From NCBI GenBank assembly GCA_030039095.1, contig JASHQP010000140.1:1-5742 (forward strand): a stretch of DNA of 5,742 nt, given 5' to 3'. Every line of letters begins with the position of its first letter. Positions within the stretch are counted from its first letter, which is position 1. Source of the stretch: Streptosporangiaceae bacterium (lineage in GTDB: Bacteria > Actinomycetota > Actinomycetes > Streptosporangiales > Streptosporangiaceae). Positions 1-5,250 of this stretch are shown here, in pieces. A model generated the notes under the pieces. It was not told the DNA's origin. It worked only from the letters and a program-made list of their open reading frames with translations, and searched no databases. Position numbers and translations under genes: made by a program.

Positions 1-34
1 TGGCCACTCGTCGCAAGCTGCGACTCCCGGGCGC

Positions 35-63
35 AGTCTAGCTCGCTCCCAGCGCTGCGACAG
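35..63 (-). promoter_or_regulatory. Weak promoter-like sequence pointing out of the window
   Basis: On the minus strand CTGTCG (58-63) and TAGACT (35-40) are separated by 17 bases, a sigma70-like arrangement in which the -10 fits TANNNT and the -35 matches TTGACA at only three positions. It lies between the rplO hairpins and whatever gene starts beyond position 1. A small GTCGCA-AGC-TGCGAC hairpin (10-24) would fall at the start of its transcript. Apart from these elements I see nothing in 1-104. Confidence 0.25.
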
Positions 64-104
64 CCGTGCGCGCATGAGCGATCCGGCCAGGCAGCTGGTG
101 AGCG

Positions 105-141
105 TCAGGGACCGGTGATGAACCCGGTCCCTGAGCCGGGT
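105..141 (-). terminator. Two competing hairpins downstream of rplO
   Basis: A perfect 11-bp stem pairs 105-115 with 124-134 around an 8-base loop. An overlapping 6-bp stem pairs 122-127 with 136-141. The two share 124-127, so only one can form at a time. They begin 8 nt after the rplO stop. No U-tract follows, so this is either a U-less actinobacterial terminator, an attenuator-like switch or a 3'-end stabiliser. It would reduce read-through into the next gene, expected to be secY. Confidence 0.5.
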
Positions 142-149
142 CATTCTCC

Positions 150-635
150 TCACAGCTCGGTGACTGTTCCGCCAGCAGCGGTGATCTTCTCCCGCGCCGT
201 GGCGGAGAACTTGTGCGCGCTCACCCGCAGCCCCTTCGGGGCCGCGTCACCGGTGCCGAGCACCTTCACCAGCTCGCCCGCCCTCACCGCACCCTTCGCG
301 GCCAGGTCCTCGGGGGTCACGTCCCCGCCGTCCGGGTACAGCGCCGCCAGGCGGTCCACGTTCACCACCTGGTAGGTGGTCTTGAAACGCAGGTTGGAGA
401 ACCCCTTGAGCTTCGGCAGCCTGCGCGTCATCGGCATCTGGCCGCCCTCGAAGCGGGCCGGGACGTTCGTCCGCGCCTTACTGCCCTTGGTGCCCCGGCC
501 AGCGGTCTTGCCCTTGGACGCCTCGCCGCGGCCGACCCGGGTCCGCGAGGTGTGCGCGCCCGGGGCCGGCCGCAGGTGGTGTACCTTCAGCCCGCGCCCG
601 GCAGCGGCGCCCGCGCCGGTCTCGCTGTCTGCCAT
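150..635 (-). CDS. rplO: 50S ribosomal protein L15
   Basis: L15 is a late-assembling 50S protein with a long extended N-terminal arm threaded into 23S rRNA. The 161-residue product shows the arm: [20 protein letters not shown] (16-35) then [17 protein letters not shown] (35-51), and the [19 protein letters not shown] segment (63-81). The C-terminal domain ends [18 protein letters not shown] plus [10 protein letters not shown] (134-161), the L15 signature region. The first 15 residues ([15 protein letters not shown]) are a variable leader. GGAGG lies 9 nt before the ATG, in the end of rpmD. It is the last gene in the window, and structured non-coding DNA follows it. Confidence 0.98.
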   Translation of the reverse strand: MADSETGAGAAAGRGLKVHHLRPAPGAHTSRTRVGRGEASKGKTAGRGTKGSKARTNVPARFEGGQMPMTRRLPKLKGFSNLRFKTTYQVVNVDRLAALYPDGGDVTPEDLAAKGAVRAGELVKVLGTGDAAPKGLRVSAHKFSATAREKITAAGGTVTEL

Positions 636-636
636 G

Positions 637-819
637 TCAGTCGACCTCCTCGACGGTGACCAGGTGGCGCACCGTCTGGACCATGCCGCGTATCTCCGGC
701 CGGTCCGCCTTGACCACCACGTCGCCGATCCGCCGCAGGCCGAGAGAGCGCAGCGTGTCCCGCTGTCCCTGCGTGCCGCCGATCTTCGACTTGATCTGTG
801 TGACCCGTAGTTCCGTCAT
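637..819 (-). CDS. rpmD: 50S ribosomal protein L30
   Basis: L30 is a small 50S protein with a ferredoxin-like fold that binds 23S rRNA. The 60-residue product fits the family exactly: [15 protein letters not shown], then the signature [18 protein letters not shown], and [11 protein letters not shown] at the end. The ATG overlaps the rpsE stop as ATGA, with GAGGGG 5 nt upstream. The frame is open further upstream (to 1041), but that is a shadow of rpsE. L30 is absent from some bacterial phyla; its presence between rpsE and rplO is normal for actinobacteria. One nucleotide separates its stop from the rplO ATG. Confidence 0.97.
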   Translation of the reverse strand: MTELRVTQIKSKIGGTQGQRDTLRSLGLRRIGDVVVKADRPEIRGMVQTVRHLVTVEEVD

Positions 820-1454
820 TGCTGCCCCTCGCCAACTCCAGCCGGGGCTGCCTCGGCGGCGGCCGCCGCGCGCGCCCGGAGCATGGCGGCAGGGGCCACA
901 TGCTCGATCGGCAGGCCCCGCCTGGCGGCGATCTCCTCCGGCCGGTTCAGGGCCTTCAGCCCGGCCACGGTCGCGTGCACCACGTTGATCGGGTTCGACG
1001 AGCCGAGGGACCGGGACAGCACGTCGTGGATCCCGGCGCACTCGAGCACGGCGCGGACCGGGCCTCCGGCGATCACGCCGGTCCCGGGGCTGGCCGGCTT
1101 CAGCAGGACAACGCCGGCCGCGTCCTCGCCCGTCACGGTGTGCGGGATCGTGCCGCCGATCCTGGGCACCCGGAAGAAGCCCTTCTTCGCCGCCTCGACG
1201 CCCTTGGCGATCGCCGCGGGCACCTCCTTGGCCTTGCCGTAGCCGACGCCGACGAGCCCGTTCCCGTCACCCACGACGACGAGCGCCGTGAAGCTGAAGC
1301 GCCGGCCACCCTGGACCACCTTGGCCACCCGGTTGATGGCCACGATCTTCTCGAGATAGGCGGTGCCCCGGTCGGCAGCGCCGCCGCGGCGGTCGTCGCG
1401 GCGGTCGCGCCGTTCGCCGCCGCCTCCTGAGCCGCGCCGCGATGCTGGTGGCAT
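816..1454 (-). CDS. rpsE: 30S ribosomal protein S5
   Basis: S5 sits at the mRNA entry of the 30S subunit and affects decoding fidelity. From the ATG at 1454 the product is 212 residues: a Gly/Arg/Asp-rich leader (1-30), the double-stranded-RNA-binding-like S5 domain with [20 protein letters not shown] (43-62) and [14 protein letters not shown] (69-82), the C-terminal domain with [20 protein letters not shown] (113-132) and [13 protein letters not shown] (150-162), then IAARRGL and an Ala-rich tail ending GEGQQ. The upstream extension of the open frame is read through the tandem repeat and gives [13 protein letters not shown] twice, which is not S5. The TGA overlaps the rpmD ATG by 4 nt (ATGA). 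Confidence 0.97.
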   Translation of the reverse strand: MPPASRRGSGGGGERRDRRDDRRGGAADRGTAYLEKIVAINRVAKVVQGGRRFSFTALVVVGDGNGLVGVGYGKAKEVPAAIAKGVEAAKKGFFRVPRIGGTIPHTVTGEDAAGVVLLKPASPGTGVIAGGPVRAVLECAGIHDVLSRSLGSSNPINVVHATVAGLKALNRPEEIAARRGLPIEHVAPAAMLRARAAAAAEAAPAGVGEGQQ

Positions 1455-1588
1455 TAGATATTCCCCTTCTTGCTGTCCATGGTGGCGGTCAACGGTGTCA
1501 GCCGGTTCGCTTCTCCGCCCGCTGCGCGTGCGTCGCTCACAGTGCTGGCCCGGTTCGCTTCTCCGCCCGCTGCGCGTGCGTCGCTCAC
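1454..1588 (-). CDS. Candidate 44-residue ORF between rplR and rpsE
   Basis: A GTG overlapping the rplR stop (GTGA, 4 nt) opens a frame of 44 codons that ends in TAA overlapping the rpsE ATG by one base (TAATG). The deduced peptide is two near-identical 16-residue units ([12 protein letters not shown] in each) followed by a 12-residue tail ending MDSKKGNI. It is hydrophilic, with no membrane segment or known domain. No strong Shine-Dalgarno sequence precedes the GTG; a second GTG at 1540 would give 28 codons. The last codons include the rpsE ribosome binding site. I do not recognise the product. It may be a genuine small protein, a coupling device, or a chance frame created by the tandem repeat in GC-rich DNA. 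Confidence 0.35.
   Translation of the reverse strand: MSDARAAGGEANRASTVSDARAAGGEANRLTPLTATMDSKKGNI
1463..1468 (-). promoter_or_regulatory. rpsE ribosome binding site fixing the start
   Basis: AAGGGG lies 8 nt before the ATG at 1454. The rpsE frame stays open upstream to 1655 through the repeat and into rplR, which would give a 279-residue protein. This site, and the S5-like sequence beginning only after it, place the true start at 1454. Confidence 0.8.
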
Positions 1589-1591
1589 AGT
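1502..1591 (-). repeat. Perfect 42-bp tandem direct repeat, two copies
   Basis: Plus-strand 1502-1543 and 1550-1591 are identical over 42 bases, starting CCGGTTCGCTT and ending GCTCACAGT, with a 48-bp period and a 6-bp linker (GCTGGC). The 1550-1591 copy covers the last bases of rplR including its stop; the other lies wholly in the spacer. The period is a multiple of three, so the duplication keeps a reading frame (16 codons per unit). Perfect identity implies a recent duplication or ongoing homogenisation. It could also be a pair of units from a dispersed genomic repeat, which this window cannot show. Confidence 0.95.
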
Positions 1592-1983
1592 TGCAGCCCG
1601 CCTTCCCGTGCGCTGTCCGCGAGCGCGGCCACCCGCCCGTGGTAGGAGTGGCCACCGCGATCGAAGACCACAGCGGTGATGCCGGCCGCCTGCGCGCGCT
1701 CCGCGAGCAGCGTGCCCACCTGCTTCGCCTTGGCGGTCTTGTCCCCGTCCGAGCTGCGGACCGACGCTTCCAGCGTGGAGGCGGACACGAGGGTGCCGCC
1801 CACGGTGTCGTCGACGAGCTGCGCGAACATGTGCCGGGACGAACGGGTGACCACCAGCCGCGGCCGTGCCGCGCTTCCGGTGATCTTCTTCCGTACCCGG
1901 AGATGGCGTCGAGAGCGCGCGGCGATGCGCGCGCTGGTGCGGCCGGTGATCCGGCCGTGTGCCAGGGTCCTGGTGCCAGACAT
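1585..1983 (-). CDS. rplR: 50S ribosomal protein L18
   Basis: L18 binds 5S rRNA together with L5 in the central protuberance. The 132-residue product has the [21 protein letters not shown] block (residues 25-45), [15 protein letters not shown] (45-59), [12 protein letters not shown] (65-76) and [27 protein letters not shown] (104-130), all hallmark L18 segments. The first 20 or so residues ([20 protein letters not shown]) form a basic leader that varies between actinobacteria. The start is the ATG at 1983, 2 nt after rplF. The stop codon sits inside one copy of a 42-bp tandem repeat, and a GTG overlapping it by 4 nt opens a 44-codon frame running to rpsE. Confidence 0.97.
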   Translation of the reverse strand: MSGTRTLAHGRITGRTSARIAARSRRHLRVRKKITGSAARPRLVVTRSSRHMFAQLVDDTVGGTLVSASTLEASVRSSDGDKTAKAKQVGTLLAERAQAAGITAVVFDRGGHSYHGRVAALADSAREGGLQL

Positions 1984-1985
1984 CT

Positions 1986-2522
1986 TTACTTCCCAGCCTT
2001 CCCGACCTTGCGGCGGATCTGCTCGCCCTGGTACCGCACGCCCTTGCCCTTGTAGGGCTCGGGCTTGCGGATCTTGCGTATGTTGGCCGCGACTTCGCCG
2101 ACCTGCTGCTTGTCGTTGCCCTCCACCACGAACCGGGTGGGCGACTCGACGCGCAGCGTGATCCCCTCCGGCGCGGTGACCGGCACCGGGTGGCTGAAGC
2201 CCAGCGAGAACTCCAGGTTCTGGCCCTTGGCCTGGACCCGGTAGCCGACCCCGACGATCTCCAGCGTCTTGCGGAAACCCTCGGTGACGCCGGTGACCAT
2301 GTTGGCGATCAGCGACCGGGACAGGCCGTGCAGCGCCCGTATTTCCCCCTCGTCGCTGGGACGTGTCACCGTGATCTGGCCGTCGGCCTGCGCCACCTCG
2401 ATCGGCTCGGCGACGGTCATGCTCAAGGTCCCGCGCGGGCCCTTCACGGTGACGTGACGGCCCTCGATGGTGACGTCGACACCGGCCGGGATGACGACCG
2501 GCGTCCGTCCGATTCGTGACAT
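1986..2522 (-). CDS. rplF: 50S ribosomal protein L6
   Basis: L6 lies near the factor-binding centre of the 50S subunit and contacts the sarcin-ricin loop region. The 178-residue product has the standard start [17 protein letters not shown], two repeated alpha/beta domains (roughly residues 1-82 and 83-178), the [17 protein letters not shown] segment in the first part and the L6 signature [18 protein letters not shown] (155-172) near the end. Length matches the family. The ATG follows AGGGGAA, which overlaps the rpsH stop region. It ends in TAA 2 nt before rplR, with GGGAAG over its last codons as the rplR ribosome binding site. Confidence 0.98.
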   Translation of the reverse strand: MSRIGRTPVVIPAGVDVTIEGRHVTVKGPRGTLSMTVAEPIEVAQADGQITVTRPSDEGEIRALHGLSRSLIANMVTGVTEGFRKTLEIVGVGYRVQAKGQNLEFSLGFSHPVPVTAPEGITLRVESPTRFVVEGNDKQQVGEVAANIRKIRKPEPYKGKGVRYQGEQIRRKVGKAGK

Positions 2523-2532
2523 CGCGGTTCCC

Positions 2533-2931
2533 CTACCAGACGTAGGCGAGGACTTCCCCGCCCACGCCCTTCTTGTTTGCCTGCTTGTCGGTCATCAGGC
2601 CGCCCGAGGTCGAGATGATCGCGACACCGAGGCCGCCGAGCACGCGCGGCAGGTTGTCCTTGCGCGCGTACACCCGCAGCCCGGGCTTGGACACCCTCTT
2701 GAGCCCGGCGATCGAGCGCTCCCGGGTGGGCCCGAACTTGAGCGTGATCGTCAGGTTCTTGCCAACCTCAGCGTCGGCGACCTGCCAGCCCGCGATGTAG
2801 CCCTCCTGCTGGAGGATCTCGGCGATGCGGACCTTGATCTTGGAAGACGGCATGGTCACGCTGTCGTGGTATGCCGAGTTGGCGTTGCGCAGACGGGTCA
2901 GCATGTCTGCGACCGGGTCGGTCATGGTCAT
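2533..2931 (-). CDS. rpsH: 30S ribosomal protein S8
   Basis: S8 is a primary 16S rRNA-binding protein of the central domain; in enterobacteria it is also the translational repressor of the spc operon. The 132-residue product begins [23 protein letters not shown] and ends GGEVLAYVW, both typical of actinobacterial S8. The conserved C-terminal rRNA-binding part includes [20 protein letters not shown] and [16 protein letters not shown] see no obvious S8-like autoregulatory target: the rplX-rplE junction, where Escherichia coli has it, is a bare TGATG here. A 10-nt gap with AGGGGAA leads into rplF. Confidence 0.98.
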   Translation of the reverse strand: MTMTDPVADMLTRLRNANSAYHDSVTMPSSKIKVRIAEILQQEGYIAGWQVADAEVGKNLTITLKFGPTRERSIAGLKRVSKPGLRVYARKDNLPRVLGGLGVAIISTSGGLMTDKQANKKGVGGEVLAYVW

Positions 2932-2942
2932 GGCCTGATGGC

Positions 2943-2948
2943 CCTCCT
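2943..2948 (-). promoter_or_regulatory. rpsH ribosome binding site, wide spacing
   Basis: AGGAGG lies 11 nt before the ATG at 2931, wider than usual. The gap contains GGCC-TGAT-GGCC (2932-2943), which could fold as a 4-bp stem and shorten the effective distance. A second ATG two codons in (2925) would be 17 nt away, so the first ATG is favoured. Confidence 0.6.
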
Positions 2949-2985
2949 CGCCGTGGTTTCCCTCGGGACCTGCGGCGTGGTCGGT

Positions 2986-3002
2986 GGGCGCTGGTCGCGC
3001 CC
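2986..3002 (-). promoter_or_regulatory. Second hairpin in the rpsN-rpsH spacer
   Basis: GGGCGC and GCGCCC pair perfectly (2986-2991 with 2997-3002) around a 5-base loop. It lies 23 nt downstream of the rpsN-stop hairpin and about 38 nt before the rpsH ribosome binding site. A 6-bp all-GC stem is easily found by chance in this base composition, so a role is uncertain. Together with the first hairpin it makes the 104-bp spacer (2932-3035) the most structured gap inside the spc block. Confidence 0.35.
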
Positions 3003-3024
3003 AGGTCTGTTTTGGTTAACCCGT

Positions 3025-3042
3025 TTGGTAGCTGGCTACCAA
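3025..3042 (-). promoter_or_regulatory. Perfect hairpin over the rpsN stop codon
   Basis: TTGGTAG and CTACCAA form a perfect 7-bp stem (3025-3031 with 3036-3042) around a 4-base loop, and the rpsN TAG stop lies in the stem. Downstream in the transcript are GGTTAACC (a self-complementary 8-mer, 3014-3021) and ACCAAA words, giving a patch poorer in GC than the surroundings. No U-run follows, so this is not a classic intrinsic terminator. It could be an mRNA processing or stability element. Confidence 0.45.
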
Positions 3043-3221
3043 CTGGACTTGGTGATGCCGGGAAGCTCCCCGCGGTGCGCCATCGTGCGGAAGCAGATGC
3101 GGCACAGGCCGAACCTGCGGTACACGGCGCGCGGCCGCCCGCAGCGCGAGCAGCGCGTGTAGGCGCGGACCTGGAACTTCGGGGTGCGCTTCGCTTTGGC
3201 GATCAGGCTCTTCTTCGCCAC
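3036..3221 (-). CDS. rpsN: 30S ribosomal protein S14, zinc-binding (type Z)
   Basis: S14 is a 30S head protein near the decoding region. The product is 61 residues, the short form, with four cysteines at 24, 27, 40 and 43 in a C-x2-C-x12-C-x2-C zinc ribbon (CSRCGRP and GLCRIC). It ends in the typical [15 protein letters not shown]. This is the C+ version normally found inside the spc operon; many actinobacteria also keep a longer cysteine-free paralogue elsewhere under zinc-dependent control, which this window cannot show. The start is GTG (GTG GCG AAG AAG), with AGGGAG about 9 nt upstream inside the end of rplE and a 3-nt gap to the rplE stop. The TAG stop is buried in a perfect hairpin. Confidence 0.97.
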   Translation of the reverse strand: MAKKSLIAKAKRTPKFQVRAYTRCSRCGRPRAVYRRFGLCRICFRTMAHRGELPGITKSSW

Positions 3222-3224
3222 TCG

Positions 3225-3863
3225 TCAGTTCTCCCTAAACGGAAAGCCGAGCCGCCGCAGCAGCGCGCGGCCCTCATCATCATTGGTCGCGGTGGTCACC
3301 AGCGTCACGTCCATGCCGCGCTGCCGGTCCACCTGGTCCGGGTTGATCTCGTGGAACATGAGCTGCTCGGTGAGGCCGAAGGTGTAGTTCCCGCGGCCGT
3401 CGAACTGCCGGTCGGAAAGGCCACGGAAGTCACGGATCCGGGGCAGTGCCAGGGTCAGCAGCCGGTCGCAGAACTCCCACATCCGGGCGCCGCGCAGCGT
3501 GACGTGCGCGCCGATCGGCATGCCCTCCCTGAGCTTGAACTGGGCGACCGACTTCCTGGCCCTCGCGACCGCGGGCTTCTGCCCGGTGATGATCGTCAGG
3601 TCCTTCACCGCGCCGTCGATCAGCTTCGCGTCCCTGGCCGCCTCGCCGACGCCCATGTTGACCACGATCTTCGACAGCGTCGGAACCTGCATCACGTTGG
3701 GGTAGCCAAATTCCTCGCGCAGCGCAGGCGCGATCTCGGACGCATACCGTTCCTTCAATCGAGGAGCCGGAACGCTGTGCCCGTTGCTGCTGCCGTCGCC
3801 GCCGGCCGGCCTGGCGTCGCCGCCCTTGGCCTTCGGCGCCTGCTTGGTGTCTGTCGCCGCCAT
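3225..3863 (-). CDS. rplE: 50S ribosomal protein L5 with N-terminal extension
   Basis: L5 binds 5S rRNA and forms part of the central protuberance, contacting S13 and P-site tRNA. The 212-residue product contains the full L5 core from about residue 34: [12 protein letters not shown], the signature [15 protein letters not shown] (61-75), [19 protein letters not shown] (96-114), GAHVTLRG (118-125), and [11 protein letters not shown] and [15 protein letters not shown] towards the end. L5 is usually about 180-190 residues; the excess is a 30-residue Gly/Ala/Ser/Lys leader. This start is supported by the TGATG overlap with rplX and AAGGA just upstream. Codons for residues 31-54 (3702-3773) use clearly more A/T at third positions than the rest. 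rpsN follows after 3 nt. Confidence 0.97.
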   Translation of the reverse strand: MAATDTKQAPKAKGGDARPAGGDGSSNGHSVPAPRLKERYASEIAPALREEFGYPNVMQVPTLSKIVVNMGVGEAARDAKLIDGAVKDLTIITGQKPAVARARKSVAQFKLREGMPIGAHVTLRGARMWEFCDRLLTLALPRIRDFRGLSDRQFDGRGNYTFGLTEQLMFHEINPDQVDRQRGMDVTLVTTATNDDEGRALLRRLGFPFREN

Positions 3864-4207
3864 CAGATGTCCTTACCGCTGGAGCGCGAGAACCGGACCT
3901 TCTTGTCGTTGTCGTCGCGCCGGTAGCCCGCCCGGGCGGGCTGCTTGGTGTCCGGGTCGACCAGCTGCACGTTGCTGACGTGGATGAGGGCCTCCTGATG
4001 AGTGATGCCGCCCTCCTTCGCGTTGCGCCGTCCCTGGTAGTCGACCTTCTTGTTCTTCGTGATCATGTTGACGCCCTGGACCAGCAGCTTCTGCTTGTCC
4101 GGGAACGCCGCGATGACCGTGCCCTCGCGGCCGGCGTCGCGGCCAGCGATGACGATCACGTGATCGCCCTTCCTGATCTTCATGCCGGGCGTCTTCTTGG
4201 TCGCCAT
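3863..4207 (-). CDS. rplX: 50S ribosomal protein L24
   Basis: L24 is an early assembly initiator of the 50S subunit, binding 23S rRNA near the tunnel exit. The 114-residue product has the KOW motif at residues 12-38 ([18 protein letters not shown], then TVIAAFP), followed by the conserved [12 protein letters not shown] stretch and [21 protein letters not shown] longer in-frame opening extends upstream to 4516, but the start at 4207 is clear: it forms TGATG with the rplN stop, has GGAGG 7 nt upstream in the end of rplN, and gives the normal L24 N-terminus. The C-terminus ([16 protein letters not shown]) is the usual actinobacterial type. The stop again forms TGATG with rplE. Confidence 0.97.
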   Translation of the reverse strand: MATKKTPGMKIRKGDHVIVIAGRDAGREGTVIAAFPDKQKLLVQGVNMITKNKKVDYQGRRNAKEGGITHQEALIHVSNVQLVDPDTKQPARAGYRRDDNDKKVRFSRSSGKDI

Positions 4208-4575
4208 CACAGCACCTCCGGGGCCAGCGAGATGATCCGCATAAACCGCTTCTCGCGCAGCTCGCGGCCGACCGGGCCAAAGATGCGGGTGCCGCGCGGG
4301 TCCCCGCCGTCCCTGATCAGCACGGCCGCGTTCTCGTCGAAGCGGATGTAGGAGCCGTCGCCGCGGCGGCGCTCCTTGCGTGTGCGCACGATGACGGCCT
4401 TGACCACGTCGCCCTTCTTGACCCCGGCGCCGGGAAGGGCATCCTTGACGGTCGCCACGATGACATCGCCGATGCCCGCGTATCGCCTGCCAGAGCCGCC
4501 GAGCACGCGGATGCACAAGATCTCCTTGGCACCCGTGTTGTCGGCGACCTTGAGCCGCGACTCCTGCTGGATCAC
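4207..4575 (-). CDS. rplN: 50S ribosomal protein L14
   Basis: L14 is a 23S rRNA-binding protein at the subunit interface, forming intersubunit bridges and the docking surface for the silencing factor RsfS. The product is 122 residues, exactly the usual bacterial length, starting [18 protein letters not shown] and containing [21 protein letters not shown], then [17 protein letters not shown] and [10 protein letters not shown], and ending [10 protein letters not shown]. The start is GTG with AGGAG 5 nt upstream. A 9-bp word, ACTCCTGCT on the plus strand (4560-4568 and 4580-4588), occurs both in the ribosome binding site and over codons 3-6; the conserved QQES residues explain the second copy. 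The stop overlaps the rplX start as TGATG. Confidence 0.98.
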   Translation of the reverse strand: MIQQESRLKVADNTGAKEILCIRVLGGSGRRYAGIGDVIVATVKDALPGAGVKKGDVVKAVIVRTRKERRRGDGSYIRFDENAAVLIRDGGDPRGTRIFGPVGRELREKRFMRIISLAPEVL

Positions 4576-4664
4576 GTCAACTCCTGCTTCAAACTCTGGC
4601 TACGGGCTCGCAGCGGCGGCCCTGGCTCTGTCTGGGTCTGGTAACTTCATGCGGCAGGATCGGG
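4576..4664 (-). other. rpsQ-rplN spacer, S10/spc boundary
   Basis: This 89-bp non-coding gap is where the S10 and spc blocks meet. It holds the rplN ribosome binding site (GCAGGAG, 5 nt before GTG) and a run of related CAGA/CCAG words around 4620-4642. I see no convincing -10/-35 pair and no strong hairpin followed by a U-rich tract, so the sequence does not show either a new promoter or termination; read-through from S10 into spc is the simplest reading. A 15-codon ATG frame at 4650 has no ribosome binding site and is not called. Confidence 0.6.
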
Positions 4665-4940
4665 CTACTTCGCCTTCTCCAGGATCTGGGACACCCGCCA
4701 GCGCTTGGTCGCGGACAGCGGCCGGGTCTCCATCAGCAGGACCCGGTCGCCGACGCCGCACTCGTTCGCGCCGTCGTGCGCCTTGTACTTCTTGGTGCGG
4801 CGGATGACCTTGCCGTACTTGGGGTGCTTGACCCGGTCCTCGACCTCGACCACGACGGTCTTGTCCATCTTGTCGCTGACCACCAGGCCCTCGCGGACCT
4901 TGCGGTAGCCGCGCGAAGGCGCGGCGGGCGAGTCACTCAT
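4665..4940 (-). CDS. rpsQ: 30S ribosomal protein S17
   Basis: S17 is a primary 16S rRNA-binding protein of the 30S body with an OB fold. The 91-residue product shows [20 protein letters not shown] (residues 15-34), [18 protein letters not shown] (39-56) and the signature-like [25 protein letters not shown] segment (59-83), all typical of bacterial S17. The first dozen residues ([12 protein letters not shown]) are a variable actinobacterial-type leader. The ATG overlaps the end of rpmC by 8 nt (ATGAGTGA), with AGGAG about 10 nt upstream inside rpmC, so coupling is likely. It is the last gene of the S10 block; an 89-bp spacer follows before rplN. Confidence 0.97.
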   Translation of the reverse strand: MSDSPAAPSRGYRKVREGLVVSDKMDKTVVVEVEDRVKHPKYGKVIRRTKKYKAHDGANECGVGDRVLLMETRPLSATKRWRVSQILEKAK

Positions 4941-5172
4941 CGTCGTCCGTCTCCTCTTCCAGCGTCACGATGCCGAGCTCGCGCTCCCGCTTCACCGTGT
5001 AGATGCGGGCGATCTCCTTGCGCACCTCGCGCAGCCGCCCGTGGCTTTCCAGCTGGCCGGTGGCCGCCTGGAAACGGAGGTTGAACAGCTCGATCTTGGC
5101 TTCCGCCAGCTTGCCGTCGAGCTCGTCCTCGGTTATGCCCCGCAGATCAGCGGCGGCCAGGCTCTTCGCCAT
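4933..5172 (-). CDS. rpmC: 50S ribosomal protein L29
   Basis: L29 is a small helical-hairpin protein beside the polypeptide exit tunnel of the 50S subunit, near the docking site for trigger factor and SRP. With the ATG at 5172 the product has 79 residues, beginning [12 protein letters not shown]. The family hallmark [15 protein letters not shown] is at residues 28-42, followed by [24 protein letters not shown]; the tail is acidic (EEETDDDE). An in-frame GTG one codon upstream (5175) is an alternative start. I prefer the ATG because MAKS is the usual start and because the upstream rplP remnant stops in TGATG exactly there. GAGG lies 4 nt upstream, and AGAGG further up. The 3' end overlaps rpsQ by 8 nt. 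Confidence 0.95.
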   Translation of the reverse strand: MAKSLAAADLRGITEDELDGKLAEAKIELFNLRFQAATGQLESHGRLREVRKEIARIYTVKRERELGIVTLEEETDDDE

Positions 5173-5242
5173 CACGCCTCACCGACCTCTCGCTTCACGA
5201 ACTTTGCCCTTCAGTAGGCACAGCATGGGGAGCTTGTGCATC
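5172..5242 (-). pseudogene. Degenerate second copy of the rplP 3' end
   Basis: Reading the minus strand, this spacer repeats the end of rplP. Plus-strand 5228-5242 is identical to 5293-5307 (15 bases, codons for MHKLP), and 5171-5204 matches 5249-5282 at 28 of 34 bases, encoding [14 protein letters not shown] against [14 protein letters not shown] in the intact gene. The six differences in that block are all at third codon positions, and five are synonymous. Between the two blocks the remnant has about 13 extra bases (12 plus 1), which shifts the frame, so it cannot act as an L16 tail. Its stop TGA overlaps the rpmC ATG as TGATG, which looks like the ancestral rplP-rpmC junction. I infer it is the leftover end of a resident or foreign rplP after recombination, or an old tandem duplication. 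Confidence 0.85.
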
Positions 5243-5250
5243 TCTGACAT
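5179..5250 (-). CDS. Possible 23-codon relay ORF between rplP and rpmC
   Basis: An ATG overlaps the rplP stop by one base (TGATG) and opens a 23-codon frame ending in TGA 3-6 nt before the rpmC GTG/ATG starts. It begins MSEMHKLPM, in the L16 frame of the remnant, and after the insertion runs into an unrelated reading (GKVREARGR at the end). It has no Shine-Dalgarno sequence of its own beyond what coupling to rplP could give. The peptide looks like a by-product of the decayed rplP copy and is unlikely to have a selected function. If translated, it could carry ribosomes from the rplP stop to the rpmC start and so keep coupling across a spacer that would otherwise break it. Confidence 0.3.
   Translation of the reverse strand: MSEMHKLPMLCLLKGKVREARGR

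Noticed and set aside
1..149. Start of secY at the window edge.
   Set aside because: Expected from gene order, but no recognisable SecY N-terminus or convincing ribosome binding site lies within 1-149; a GTG at 4-6 gives only two codons.
1455..1655. N-terminal extension of S5 giving a 279-residue protein.
   Set aside because: The extension reads antipattern sequence through rplR and the tandem repeat ([13 protein letters not shown] twice); a good ribosome binding site and normal S5 sequence start at 1454.
3004..3038. Possible duplicated rpsN 3' end (ACCAA...TGG words) in the rpsN-rpsH gap.
   Set aside because: The alignment needs indels and keeps too few bases; nothing like the codon-position pattern at rplP is present.
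2871..3926. Long plus-strand open frame (351 codons), with other plus-strand frames of 100-230 codons.
   Set aside because: They lie antisense to rpsH, rpsN, rplE and the other ribosomal genes; long antisense frames are expected from G/C-rich third positions, and none resembles a known protein.
4208..4516. N-terminal extension of L24 upstream of 4207.
   Set aside because: It is a shifted-frame reading of rplN; the TGATG junction and [15 protein letters not shown] start define rplX.
4605..4650. A 15-codon ATG frame in the rpsQ-rplN spacer.
   Set aside because: No ribosome binding site, no overlap with neighbouring genes, no recognisable sequence.
4640..4686. Possible remnant of the rpsQ 3' end in the rpsQ-rplN spacer (GATCCTG and GAAGT words repeated about 24 bp apart).
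   Set aside because: Only a 7-base and a 5-base exact match with gaps and no preserved reading frame; chance is a sufficient explanation despite the rplP precedent.
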